A stretch of 64,000 bases of DNA from Bilabrum cf. latius (taxonomy: Eukaryota; Bigyra: Bicosoecida; Bigyra; Bicosoecida), in NCBI GenBank assembly GCA_965178125.1, contig OZ237769.1, forward strand, positions 62,001-126,000. The letters are read 5' to 3'. The translations under genes and the position numbers were made by a program. This document shows positions 33,632-45,094 of this stretch, piece by piece. Position 1 is the stretch's first letter; each line of letters starts with the position of its first letter. Under the pieces are notes generated by a model. The model was not told the DNA's origin and made no database searches. It worked only from the letters and a program-made list of their open reading frames with translations.

Positions 33632-36600
33632 TCACTGCGGGGTCAGGCGCACAGCGGCGCAGTCGTGCCCCGGCACTGCCTTGGCCACGAACTGTCCCTT
33701 GGCTGTGCCCTGGTCCCTGCCCGCCCACAGGTCTCTCACACTGGCGACTGTTCCCTCGGGCAGGCCCAGGTCGGTCCAGGAGCACGTCACGTCTCCAGGC
33801 ACGGTGGCTCGGTTGATGAGCACAGCCCCGATGCTGCCGTCGGTCATGTTCTTGGCCCAGCACTCGGGCCCCTCCGGACTGGCTGTCGACACCCTGCCTC
33901 CCTGCAGGCCGCCCTTGTATCGGGATAGGTCCAGCACCTCCCCTGCCTTGAGGATGGCCAGAGCCCCAGGGTCCATGGACCGCAGAGAGGCCCCGATGAG
34001 CATGTTGGACGAGGTGATGATCCAGCTGGCAAACTGCACGCGGGACTCGCCGAGGGTAAGGCCCCCAGGGTCGCCCACCTCGAGCATCTGCGAGCAATCA
34101 AAGAGTGAAGAAAAGGAGCGGTGGAGAGTGGAAAGGCGCAGCACTATCGGCTGCATGGGAGGAGAAACAGCACAGCATTGCAACGCGGAAGGAACACGAT
34201 GAGCAAGCAGGCGAATAGCGGCGCCTTGTGAATCGATCCATGCATCCATCCATCCAACTGCGAATCAATTCGCTCTCACGTCTGCGTCGTTGAAGTGCCC
34301 CGGCCGCATCACGGGCTTCATCAGGTTGTTGGTCTCGAGGTTGGCCATGATTGAGTTCCAGTTGGCCTGCACGTCCCCGTGCGTCCTCCAGCTGTTGGCC
34401 ACGTCAGGGATCCACTCTCCGCATCCGGACGGTGACCCGCAGCTCTCGACCGACTGGAAGATGGCGTGCTGCCTCTGCGAGTAGCACTCGTCGAAGGCCT
34501 GCTTGAACAGGATCCACGACTGGTTGAGCGCGGGCCAGCCCGCACCCCCGCAGTGGTCGATCTTGAGATAGTCGATGTCCCAGCCGCAGTACGTGGCCCC
34601 GTCGATCAGCTCGTGCTTGTACGATCCAGGCCTCTTCTGGCAGGTGAACTCGCGCTGGGCCGTGTACAGCCCGAACTTTAGTCCCTTCGAGTGGCAGTAG
34701 TCGGCCAGCGCGCGCATGCCCGTCGGGAACCGCACCGGGTCCGGGACGATGGTCCCATTCGGGAACCTGTCCGCCTGCCAGGCGTCGTCCAGATTCACGT
34801 ATTCGTACCCCAGGTCCTTGAGCCCCATCGACACGAACTCGTCGGCGATCTGCCGGATGAGTCTCTCCGACAGAGAGGCGTGGAAGGAGTTCCAGGTGTT
34901 GAGGCCCAGGGGGGGCGAGGGCCACAGCGCGCTGGCGTTCGGGGCCGAGTGCACCGCACTGCCGCGCAGCAGACCAAGCCGCACGCCGCGCTCCGCCGCT
35001 TGGCGTCGCTGCTGCATGCTCGGGCGGGCAGCCTGCCTGCCGATTTTCTCGTGGGCCCGCTGCCCCCTCCGCTGGTGGTCCTGCTGCCTCACGGCCAGCA
35101 GCATCGAATCGCGCCGCGCCTCCGCCTCTGCCTCGGCGGCCGTCCGCAGGTCCCAGCTTCCTTGGATGGAAAGGTGTGACGAGTGAGCCAGGCTCACGTT
35201 GGCGGACTGCCCGATGGCCGGGATCCCGTTCCCGTTCAAGATCACGCACTGAGGGTAGTCCGCGCTGTGCACGCGCACATCGACAGAGGCAGGCGCACCC
35301 CCCTGCGACAGGACGCGGAGCGCGCCCGCGGGGAGGTGGTCAAACCGGAACTAGGCGGTAGACCGGGCAGGCAGCCCGGGCGCCGTGGGATCGGTGGGCT
35401 GGTTGACCTGCACGAGGGAGCCGTTCACGCAAGCGGTCTCCCCAGGCATGACGGTGCCCACTGGGCTGCACAGCTGCACCATGGCCGTGGGGTCGCCCTT
35501 CCTGGCGGGCGCACAGCACGCTGTGCATTCAGCGGTGTCGTTGATGGCCAGCCCGTCGCTGTACTGGAACTCAACGGACAGATCCACGGGGCCCTGCGCC
35601 TGTCCCTGCAGCTGCATGGACACGATCGATGGACCGGACCAGTTGGCGGCCCCGGGGGCCTGCTGCGCGTAGGCCGTGTGGAGAGTGGCGAGGGCGAGTC
35701 TGCGGGCGACCTCTGCCTTGCGCCTCGAATGAATGGCGCCCATCGGTGCAGTGGGGTCGCCCTTGTCTAGCGCAGGGGCCACCCCGGTGGTGTCCACTGG
35801 CCCGAACGGCTTAGGCAGCGTCATGGCCTGGGCCTCGCGGATGTGAGTGATGTTGCCGCTGTCAAAGTAGGCCGCCAGCTGAACGTAGTTGAAACCGAAG
35901 TCGCCCAGGTCCCATGCATCCCTCCACCCGTTGATCATGCTGGCGAACCGGCAGGCGTACGTGTGACGAGTGTCCGAGACCACGTCGGCCTCTCCCTGGA
36001 ACCAGAGCACGGACCGGAAGGCCTTGCCGATGAGGGGGTGGATCATCGCGTTGTACAGCACCGAATCGTTGTGCGGGCCGCCCAAACTAGTTCCGGTTTC
36101 GAGATCCAGGCCCAGGCGGGTCGCCAGCTCCTCCGGCTGCAGGCCGGCCTTGAGCGCCTCGGCTGCCAGAGCGGCTGGCTCGACGGGGGTGCCGGCTGGA
36201 CGAGAGGAATAGGAAGAGGAAGAGGAAGACGCGTCCCGATTTGCACCCCTTCCAAATGCTTTATCCTCATCGACCTGCTGTCCATCGAAGGGGCACGGCT
36301 CGCTGAGCATCTGCTCGCTCATCCACGCCTCCACGGGTGTCCCGCCCCACGCCGACTGGATGAGGCCCAGCGGGCGGGTGCCGGAGTGCAGGTCAGCGAT
36401 CTCGGTCGCTGTCAAGTAGCAAACGGCAGAGAAGTGAGGGATGGTCTTAGGCGAGACGATCTCCCACGATCCGCTGGCGGTGGTGATGGGCGTGTCGGAT
36501 GCGTTGAGACCGACCTGGAAGATGCGCATGTAGGACGAGCGGTGGACCGAGGCGTTGATTGCTTCCTGCCCACCGAACACGTAGCTGAGTGGCAGTGCCA

Positions 36601-37119
36601 TATTTGACTACCCCGAGCACAAGATGACGTCACCGCTGAGCACCCCATTCGCCTATGCGGTCTCGCCACCCTGGGTGATTATCTTGAAGGTGCCTTCGTG
36701 ATTGGCTGCCTCCGGGTTGACCTGGATGCTAAAGTATCCGTCCGAGGAACTTGCCGTCGTATTGTATGTCGTAGATGCCCCCGAGACGCACGGTGATTCT
36801 CCCGAATAGTCCGCCTCATGGCAGTCTTTATTCTTCCATGCGACGGAGAGCTCTACCCATTCGCTCGGCTCAGCCCAGCCCCAGACAAAGTCTCGGGACC
36901 CAAATTCTGCATTTGTTTGCCTGCGATGATGTGATGGTGCATCGCGGGGTATATTTCGCGTTGCAGTCCGCATGGCTCCAGTAATCGGAACCGTACACAC
37001 GAGCATTCCGTATAACGGCACGCTCACCAGACCATATTGTCTCCAAACAGGGGTGACATCCTAAGAGAGAATGCGCCATAGATTGAAATCGATGCCAATA
37101 CGGTTCTTAGGGGGTGCAT
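33632..37119 (-). CDS. Fusion of sialate O-acetylesterase and GH27 alpha-galactosidase
   Basis: Three exons: 37119-37028, 36920-34280 and 34087-33632 (TGA), 1,062 residues. Introns are 107 and 192 bp (gtgagc/cgcag, gtgaga/cgcag). The first Met opens a hydrophobic, signal-like N-terminus (MHPLRTVLASISIYGAFSLR), so the product is probably secreted or lysosomal. Residues 20-640 are a sialate O-acetylesterase-like SGNH hydrolase: MSPLFGDNMVWQ, VWGWAEP, GDVILCSG-Q-SNM, GLIQSAWGGTPVEAW and VLWFQGEADV. Residues about 700-1060 are glycoside hydrolase family 27: PPLGLNTWNSF, YEYVNLDDAW, YLKIDHCGG (nucleophile Asp), SWRTHGDV (acid/base Asp) and HFNDAD-MLEVG across the last intron. The frame between the domains is continuous apart from TAG at 35351. 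TAGs at 36653 and 36608 are also in frame; 36608 is the Gln of SGQSNM. Together they would remove acetyl groups and alpha-galactose from glycans. Confidence 0.9.
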
Positions 37120-37202
37120 GGCGAACAGGGAATCGATTGTATCCAGCCAATAATCCAGCGGCCCGTGGCTTCAACTTGAAGGAACCTTCGTGAACACCAC
37201 GG

Positions 37203-38119
37203 TCACTTCCCATCTGCTTTCACCAGCCCCTTTTCGACCGCGATGATCCTCAGCCGCTTTGCCTCCCGCTCGGCCGCAGCTACCTCCAGCTCCAGTCGTC
37301 CGCTCGCACCCATGCCCTCCCCCCACTGCCTCGCCAGCCGCTTCAGCGACCCAGCCACCCCCTCCGCCCTCCTCTTCCGGTTTAGATTCACCCGCGCCAC
37401 CTGCACCTGCGCCGCCTCCACCGAGGCCTCCACCGAGGCTCGCATAGAAGCCGCCTGCTCCGCCGCCCGCTCCCAGGCGGCCCCCCCCAGCGCCCCCTGC
37501 AGAGCCCCGTGCCGCTCCGCCAGCCGGGCCTCCTCCAGGAGACCTCTCAGGTGCTGCACTGAGCCGTGCCAGGCCGCGATGCGGTCATGGGTCATGGCAC
37601 CGCTAGAGGAGCTGGCTGCTGGAGTGGGTGCCGCCAGGTCGGCGGCATCGTCGGATGCCAAGGCAGAGGCCATCGCGCTCCCTGCTGCGGCCGGGGCTTG
37701 GGACGATACTCCAGACGGCAGGGACGGCATCACGATCCCCCGAACAGTGGTGGGCTATCCAGATCCTTGAGAATCAACTGTTCGCTTCAGTTCGGTCCTA
37801 GCGAAGTCACTACTAAGCTCCGTCGAGCCGCTAGGGAGATCAGCCAGATAATCGCGCTGCTCCATAGAAAGCATCTCAGCCCGAATGAGGTCCTATGCAG
37901 CCTTAGAGGCATCTGAGGCAGCCTGCAGCCCATAGCAAGGGATAATTACATGCTGTTCACGGTTGATAATTTATTTAGCAAATATAGCAACGGGGGTAAG
38001 GAGTACATTAAGCACGACACCCTCACTGCATCATCTGCGTATCCAATAGCATCAATCACAGCATCGCCTCGAATGTCTGCGAGTAAAGCATCAAAAGCCT
38101 GGTGTGCGCTGCCAGACAT
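37203..38119 (-). CDS. BCAS2: Pre-mRNA-splicing factor SPF27 (BCAS2)
   Basis: Subunit of the Prp19/NineTeen complex that helps activate the spliceosome. Exon 1 is 38119-38027 (31 codons), the intron 104 bp (gtgagg ... ctgcag), exon 2 37922-37203 (TGA); 270 residues, near the family length of about 225. N-terminus: DAIGYADDA then a helix with DLIRAEM, the usual SPF27 start. The long C-terminal coiled coil contains AAWHGSVQHLRGLLEEARL, VNLNRKRRAEGVAGSLKRL and LELEVAAAEREAKRLRI, with the NRKR motif typical of SPF27. Two TAG codons are read as Gln (37893, just before DLIRAEM, and 37755). The stop is 83 bp from the start of the upstream fusion gene on the same strand. Confidence 0.85.
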
Positions 38120-38271
38120 GCCGCGCAAATACCTTGTTGGCGCTCGCCCTGACCGAAGCAGCCCTCAAGAAGTTCCGTATTGCGCGGCGCCGCTTTCAAC
38201 AGATCCCTATCGATCGCTGTCGTGGGCACTGATCCGTCCGAAATATTATCAAATACAACACCGACTAGTAC

Positions 38272-38634
38272 ATGCCACAAGACGGCATGCAGGCCTTGTC
38301 AGGGGGCAGAGGCAAGCCGGGGATCATGGAGCTGTGCATCGTCCAGCGGCGCAGCAAGGTCCTGCCCCACTGGCGGTACCTTCAGGAACAGGTGTGGAGC
38401 GATGGGGAGGAGGGTGGATTGCGGCTGTGCACCGGGGAGGGGGCTGCCACGACCACGTGGTGTAGCGGTTTGATGAGCAAGCTAGGCAAGCGTGTCAAAT
38501 GCTGGGCCAGGGGGCAAGACACCAGCTTGAAGGAGCGCAAGGTGGAGATCACAGGGGGCGGCCGTGTGGCCGGACCGGCACATCATCGACCCCACCACGC
38601 CCATGAGCGCGATGTCGTGCACAATGACCTTTGA
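38272..38634 (+). CDS. Small hypothetical protein (120 residues)
   Basis: ATG 38272 to TGA 38634 in the 929-bp gap between the divergent SPF27 and TMEM120 genes. Codons are GC-rich at third positions in the middle (VLPHWRYLQEQVWSDG), like real genes here. The C-terminus is His/Arg-rich. No family is recognised. The frame also stays open upstream to about 38228 with one TAG. It could be a small gene, a remnant of a decayed one, or chance. The rest of the gap (38635-39048) shows only short frames and becomes AT-rich near the TMEM120 start. Confidence 0.3.
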   Translation: MPQDGMQALSGGRGKPGIMELCIVQRRSKVLPHWRYLQEQVWSDGEEGGLRLCTGEGAATTTWCSGLMSKLGKRVKCWARGQDTSLKERKVEITGGGRVAGPAHHRPHHAHERDVVHNDL

Positions 38635-39048
38635 TATCGGGAACTCTGTACGACCTCGTGGACACCGTCAACGGGGGGCCAGGCGGTCATCCAAGAGGCG
38701 GGGCCACCCAAGAGCAGACCTGGCCAAGAGGCTGCGCCGTCCAAGGAAGCGGGCCTGCGGCAAGAAGCTCACGAGTGCGAAAAGTCGGGGGCTCTCGCAA
38801 AATTGCAGGCTGGTTATACGAAAGCTGTGCAAGATTGGCTTGATCGAATGAACTTATCATTCCGGCAATGACACAGACGGCCATTGAGGGCTCGGCTCAA
38901 TTAAATCACACTTCGTCACGATTGCCACGTTACTAGCAAACCGAAACTACTTGACACGTTGACCTGCTTTTGCCGTAGATTGGCGCACTAGGACCATAGT
39001 TTCCATTATCCTCTCCAGTTGCACCGGTATTTATCCTTAGATTCTGCC

Positions 39049-41915
39049 ATGCCGTCAACTGACGCGGTAGACATGCCACTAGCAAAGAAATTGGAGGATT
39101 TGCAGCAGGAAATCGAAACTGTCCAGGCTGCTATGTCGAAGAACGCTGAGAAGTGAGTCAGATATTCAGGCGCCGTGCATTGTTTGCGTATCGTGACATC
39201 AAGTTTCGCACACTGGGGAGTATTGTGAGGTTGTGTTGCCTACATGCTGCTTGAGATGCGGCGAAGCAGCAGGGGACGGAGCATGATCTGGGACGACGCA
39301 TCGCCCATTGTACTTGTTTTGATTTACAGAAGGTCTGTTTATCTTTAAGTTGTTCCCACGAATTACACTAGTTACCATGTTGCCATTGCAGGGCAGCGGA
39401 GTACCAAGCCCTGATTGACAAGGCCAGCAGCGTGCAGAAGCAGGCTCTCGAGGGGTTTCAGTCCCACTCCAAGAAGCTATCCAGGGCAGAAAAGCGACTG
39501 CAATCCCTCGAGCAAGAGGCTGGCTCGAATACGGACGTCGAGGAGGCACTCAAGCGCTGCCAGGCCTCGATGGAGGTGGCGAGCGCGCAGGCCAAGGTCG
39601 TGCACGAGGTGCAGCCCGAGAACGGCAGCTACTTCCTGCGACTGTTCCTTGGCAGAATCAACGTGAAGAGCTACATGAAGTAGGACAGGGACAAGATCAA
39701 GTCCGAGGTGCACCAATTCCGCCGCGGTACCAACATCGTGTTCCTGCTGATCCCCATCCTGTGGGCGCTGTCCAACTACTTCCTGAGGCACCTGTTCGAG
39801 TACACGGACTGGCTGTCCACGGTGACCCACGTGTGGCTTCTCTACTACTACGTTTCTCTTTCTCTGCGGGAGAACATACTGAAGGCCGTGAGTAGTTCTG
39901 CCTGGTGGGGATGTTGTTGAGCAAGGCGTGCCAGCTCAAGGGCATGCACCGCTGTTGTTGAGCAAGGCGTGCCAGCTCAAGGACATGCACCGCTGTTGTT
40001 GAGCAAGGCGTGCCAGCTCAAGGGCATGCACCGCTGTTGTTGAGCAAGGCGTGCCAGCTCAAGGGCATGCACCGCTGTTGTTGAGCAAGGCGTGCCAGCT
40101 CAAGGGCATGCACCGCTGTTGTTGAGCAAGGCGTGCCAGCTCAAGGGCATGCACCGCTGTTGTTGAGCAAGGCGTGCCAGCTCAAGGGCATGCACCGCTG
40201 TTGTTGAGCAAGGCGTGCCAGCTCAAGGGCATGCACCGCTGTTGTTGAGCAAGGCGTGCCAGCTCAAGGGCATGCACCGCTGTTGTTGAGCAAGGCGTGC
40301 CAGCTCAAGGGCATGCACCGCTGTTGTTGAGCAAGGCGTGCCAGCTCAAGGGCATGCACCGCTGTTGTTGAGCAAGGCGTGCCAGCTCAAGGGCATGCAC
40401 CGCTGTTGTTGAGCAAGGCGTGCCAGCTCAAGGGCATGCACCGCTGTTGTTGAGCAAGGCGTGCCAGCTCAAGGGCATGCACCGCTGTTGTTGAGCAAGG
40501 CGTGCCAGCTCAAGGGCATGCACCGCTGTTGTTGAGCAAGGCGTGCCAGCTCAAGGGCATGCACCGCTGTTGTTGAGCAAGGCGTGCCAGCTCAAGGGCA
40601 TGCACCGCTGTTGTTGAGCAAGGCGTGCCAGCTCAAGGGCATGCACCGCTGTTGTTGAGCAAGGCGTGCCAGCTCAAGGGCATGCACCGCTGTTGTTGAG
40701 CAAGGCGTGCCAGCTCAAGGGCATGCACCGCTGTTGTTGAGCAAGGCGTGCCAGCTCAAGGGCATGCACCGCTGTTGTTGAGCAAGGCGTGCCAGCTCAA
40801 GGGCATGCACCGCTGTTGTTGAGCAAGGCGTGCCAGCTCAAGGGCATGCACCGCTGTTGTTGAGCAAGGCGTGCCAGCTCAAGGGCATGCACCGCTGTTG
40901 TTGAGCAAGGCGTGCCAGCTCAAGGGCATGCACCGCTGTTGTTGAGCAAGGCGTGCCAGCTCAAGGGCATGCACCGCTGTTGTTGAGCAAGGCGTGCCAG
41001 CTCAAGGGCATGCACCGCTGTTGTTGAGCAAGGCGTGCCAGCTCAAGGGCATGCACCGCTGCACACAAGACGCCGCTAGGGTGTCAGCCTCTCTCCATCC
41101 CCCCTTTGCGCCCGTGGACCGGTCGCCGTCCATGCCTCGCAATCGCTGCACTGCTCGCTTTATGCCCACAATCGCTGCCTGTCCACGATCCATCAATCCA
41201 TCAATCGCAGAACGGTTCACGATTGGACCGCTGGTGGATCCAGCACCACTACGTCAGCGCCTTTATGTCGATTGTCGTGCTCACGTGGCCGCGCACACAG
41301 CTTTACCTCGAGTTCACACCATACTTCACCGGGTATTTCCTATACCAGGCCGTCGTGCAGATGCTCTCGGCGGCCTACCAAGAGTCGAGGTTCAGGGCGA
41401 GGCGGGCCCTGGGCAAGGACAAGGACATGGACGGGGTGCCCACGGACCAGATCCAGGAGTTCCACTCGGGCACGTACGCCATCGTCGCACTCGTAACAGT
41501 GGCGTACACCATCCAAGTGGCGGTGGGCGGGCTGCTCCTGTACAAGGCCTGCACTGCCACCAAGCTGCTGACAGAGCCCTGGTACCGCTGGACGGAGGAG
41601 ATCCAGGTGGTGCTGCTGGGGCTGTGCTTCTGCACGCTGGCCTGCTGCAATGCGGGTGCGCTCTACAGGCAGCTCAAGGTCAAGGTGGTGAAGGCGTTCA
41701 GGGCGGCTGCCGCTGGCATGGTGGGGCTGGCCCGGTCTGGGTCTGGCAGCCTGGTGATGATGGGTGGCGGCAGCATGTTGGGTGGTGGCAAGGGCCAGCG
41801 GGAGGATCAAGGGGGTGACGCCAATGGCGATCCTGGCAAGGGGAAAGTCCAGACCAGTGATGAATCTGGTGCCCGCAAGCGCAAGGTAGCCGCCTCCTCA
41901 TCATCAGCGACCTGA
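39049..41915 (+). CDS. TMEM120: Transmembrane protein 120 (TMPIT/TMEM120) homolog
   Basis: Multi-pass protein of the nuclear envelope and ER; the family has a fold like fatty-acid elongases. Exons 39049-39152, 39392-39887 and 41211-41915 (TGA); 434 residues. Introns are 239 bp and 1,323 bp; the second is mostly a 41-bp minisatellite. The N-terminal coiled coil (residues 1-140) has LEDLQQEIETVQAAMSK and LIDKASSVQKQALEGFQ. The conserved membrane part includes FLLIPILWALSNYF, VWLLYYYVSLSLRENILKA joined across the intron to NGSRLDRWWIQHHYVSAF, then VVLTWP and YQAVVQMLSAAYQ, with later hydrophobic segments AIVALVTVAYTIQVAVGGLL and VVLLGLCFCTLACCNAGAL. The sequence LRENILKA-NGSR matches the family LRESILRANGSRI and fixes the junction. 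One TAG at 39681 is read as Gln in YMKQDRDK, directly before the membrane domain. The C-terminal 70 residues are Gly/Lys/Ser-rich. Confidence 0.93.
39913..41060 (+). repeat. 28 tandem copies of a 41-bp minisatellite in TMEM120 intron 2
   Basis: Units beginning gttgttgagcaaggcg start at 39913 and recur every 41 bp to 41020 (27 exact periods, 28 units). Copies are almost identical; the second has ggacatg instead of gggcatg. The array occupies 87% of the intron and starts about 25 bp after the donor site. There are no spacers between units, so it is not a CRISPR-like array. Confidence 0.97.
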
Positions 41916-42799
41916 TGGAGATGCACTGGGCAAGACGATCTCAGCACTGTGTTCATTGCCAATTGCACCTCGGGCACTGGATACGTGCCATTCGTGGGCG
42001 CCTGCCAGCAGACTGGTTTCCACAGGATGCAGCTTCGATGGCCCTCTTGGTCGGATATGGTCGCAGACCGCGTCATGGTGCGGGTACTGGCAAGATTATC
42101 CATCCGCATGATGGTGCATTGGAAACATTGGCCGAGTGCTGCTCCTGACGCGCGCGAAATAGAAAGCTCGAGACAAGACTCGAGGTGCTCTCCCGAGAGT
42201 TGCGCCCAACTCTCGAGACCGATGTGGCGTGCAACCGGACGCAGCCCTCGGGTGAGACTAGGTCCTACACGTATCCGGAGTGGTAGGACAAGGGGGCGCG
42301 GGGCTTGGGTCCGATCGCTTGAGCTTACAGACCCCATGCCCTGGTCTAGACTAGTCTAGACATGACTCTGAGTCCGGGGACAGATCGAGGGCCACAAGCA
42401 ATGGTGGCGCTGTTGGCAGGCGGCTGTCACAAGCTCAAATACTGCATGCAATTCAGGTGTAGACTCTTGGAATTGTTTAGTTATCATTTCGGCCTTCGTA
42501 CCTTAATCTGTACAACAGCACTGTCGTTATCCCCGGATCCGCATTCCGGATAGAAGGCTGGCTTAGATCCGGATTCCGGATTCCGGATCAATCATTTCCG
42601 TGCTGCGCAATCCTGGATGCGCACCATCTACAAGAGAGGAGTATACCCGTACAACTCGGGCATTGAGTAGTTTCCTACAGCATCTGCGACCCAGACTTAG
42701 CGGAGCAGACGGCTGGCATGATCTAGATCCGGATGATTCCAAGCAACTTGAAGGCGACTCGGGCTGGTGCACAGCCCACGGCCAACTCCGGTCAGCAGC
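41916..42799. other. Convergent intergenic region rich in palindromes
   Basis: 884 bp between the TMEM120 and aminopeptidase stop codons. No credible gene is seen. It contains a perfect 8-bp stem with a 4-base loop (gagagttg-cgcc-caactctc, about 42194-42213), a perfect 18-bp palindrome at 42344-42361 (gtctagactagtctagac), and several copies of an attccgg/atccgg motif at 42535-42595. These may mark transcript ends or an old mobile insertion. Confidence 0.55.
42344..42361. repeat. Perfect 18-bp palindrome
   Basis: gtctagactagtctagac equals its own reverse complement. It lies in the convergent gap between TMEM120 and the aminopeptidase; its role is unknown. Confidence 0.85.
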
Positions 42800-45094
42800 T
42801 TAGCCGAGCGGCACGCCTGCACCCCGCAGTCGCTCCACCTTGTCCGCCTCAGTACCGTGTGCCCCCAGGTCCACCCCGACCAGCTGGCGCAGCCCGGCCC
42901 TCGAGACCCCGCCTAGCCCTGGCTCCTCCTCCGGCGCCCCGTACACGGCCGGTCGGCCCGACCCCCCGTACATCCTGATGTACTCTGCAACTGCGGCTGC
43001 ACCAAAGCCCGTGCCACCCTTGCGGAAGTACATGTCTGGCTTCTTCCTCATGCCGGGGCCGGCGATGTCGATGTGCGCCCATGCCACCCGGCTGTGCCCC
43101 GCTGCCCCCCCCTCTCCCGCCCCGCTGGCCGCGCCCTCGCTGCTGCCCTCCCCATCGCCCTCGCCCTCGTCATTCTCCTCCCCATCCCGAATGAACTTCC
43201 GCAGGAACGCCGCAGCCGTGCACGCCCCAGCATCCCCAGTAGACAAGAGGTCCGCATGGTCCCTCCCCGACTTGCCCACCAGCTGGTCAGAGTGCTCTGG
43301 CAGCACGGGCATGCGCCACATGCGCTCGTGGGTCCGCACACCCACCTCGCGCAACCGCGCAGCCAGAGGCTCCGAGTTGGTAAACAGCCCGGCGGCGTAC
43401 TCTCCGAGAGCCACCACACATGCCCCTGTGAGCGTTGCCAGGTCTAGCACAGTGTGCGGCCGGGCCCACTCCTGCAGGAAATCCAAGGAGTCCGCCAGCA
43501 CCAACCTGCCTTCCGCATCGCAGTTGTTATTGTGCACCGACAGTCCCCGCCTCGACTGCATGATGGCGTGCGGCTTATAGGCGCCGGGCCCGATGGCGTT
43601 CTCTGCACAAGCAACGGCGAATATGGCCCGCACTGGTGCTCTTGTTCTTGCCACGGACAGTGCTGCCCCCAGCACAGCAGCCCCGCCGCCCATGTCGAGG
43701 TGCATGTCCCCGATGGCGGCGGTGGGCTTCAGATTTAAGCCTCCCGTGTCGAACGTGATGGCCTTGCCCAGGCACAGGACCGGCCTGTCAGCCTCATCCA
43801 CGGACCCATCCGCGGCGAAGGCAGACGCGCCCCTCTCCAGACTGGCCGCCCTCTCCCCCTCCTGCCGGTCCATCCACGAAAATGAAGATGAAGAGCTGTC
43901 CTCGGGCCCGTCCACCTCGATCCAGGCAAGTCGGGGCGCCTTGTCCTCCACCTCCTCCTCGACCCCCTGCCCCACGGCCGCGAACATGTGCATCCCATTG
44001 CGGCGCAGCTCCTCCACCCCGCGGATGCAGCGCACTGTGGCGCGCATGCCCGCCCCTCGCATCTCTTTGGCCACCTCCTCTAGCACCTCCTGCATGCGGC
44101 CGGGCGTCACCACGTCAGAGCGCGCGTTGCCCAGGTCCCGCGCCAGCACGGTCCCGTCCGCCTGCGCCTGCGCCACCCGCACGGCCTCGCGAGCGACGTC
44201 CAGGTCTGCCCCCGCGAGTCCCGGGGAGGAAGGGGAGTCTTGCAGAGAGGCCATGAAAGCGTCTGTGCCCTGGTCTGCGGTGCCCTCGGGCAGGGCGGGG
44301 CGGAAGCTGAGGCGCACCTCGGCGGTGGCCCGGTGCTGCTTGCTGGCCTGCAGGTGAGCGTCGAAGCGGTAGCCGGACAGGGCGGCTGCCTGGGTGGCGG
44401 CACCTGCTACGACGTCCAGTGCCATGTGAAGGCCACGGCTGGGTGGCTGGGATGCTGAACTGCTTGATGCTGCCGCTCCAGTGGCAGACCCAGTCGGTGC
44501 TGCTTTGGGCCCCACGACAGCTGGCAGCTGGAGGAGCACGCGCTCGGCGAGCTCCGTACCCTTCTTTCGCTCTCGCGCCAAGATGCCATCCATCCGATCC
44601 ATACACGATACGACAACACTTCGAAGAGATACGGGGTTCAGGCCACTGGCAGGCCCTACACATGCGACAACCTCGCGAGTTGAGCTGCCGGGTCGGTACA
44701 CAGTGACCATCGCTCCACGCCCACCATGCTACAGATCTCTTGCTGCCTGCTGACTCTGCAGGCCTATTTGTTGCCAGGCCCCCGGTGCTGACAATTCCTC
44801 CTTCGTCAAAAGGCGCAGCACTGTGCCGCTTGCAGCCTCCTCTTGTAATGTCACTGACGTGTCAGCCTTCATGCGAGGTTTCCAGTGCGTCATTGCCGTC
44901 ACGCTCAGCTTTGGGGTAGTATGTGCTTGTCGAATCGGTGCGCTTGATCGTACCTGGATCGACTTTGCTGCGCATTGCGAATGCTGCGACAGTTGCAGCA
45001 TAGTCTGGGCAGAAATCGCCGTTGCGTGACGCCACCGAAACCTTGCAGATACCCCTCGACTAGTTCCAATTGACCGACGAAGCCTGGCTATCAT
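42800..45094 (-). CDS. Leucyl aminopeptidase (M17 family)
   Basis: Two-metal exopeptidase that removes N-terminal residues from peptides. Single exon from ATG 45094 to TAA 42800; 764 residues. The Arg/Ser-rich start (MIARLRRSIGTSRGVSARFR) looks like an organellar targeting peptide. The M17 catalytic domain is complete: VLCLGKAITFDTGGLNLKP (metal Lys and Asp), MHLDMGGGAAVLGA, NNNCDAEGRLVLADSL (the family signature), VLDLATLTGACVVALG, and GTGFGAAAVAEYI near the end. One TAG at 44729 is read as Gln, joining the targeting region to MVTVYRPG. It is the only confident gene here that stops at TAA. Beyond it, the frame meets more TAA codons and composition typical of spacer, so TAA is the likely real stop. 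The last 60 residues are not conserved. Confidence 0.92.

Noticed and set aside
39913-41060. CRISPR array
   Set aside because: Units are directly adjacent with no unique spacers, and the array is inside a eukaryotic intron.
41807-42799. Extension of the aminopeptidase past TAA to a TGA at 41807
   Set aside because: The extension meets further TAA codons, has spacer-like composition, and would overlap the TMEM120 coding end on the other strand.
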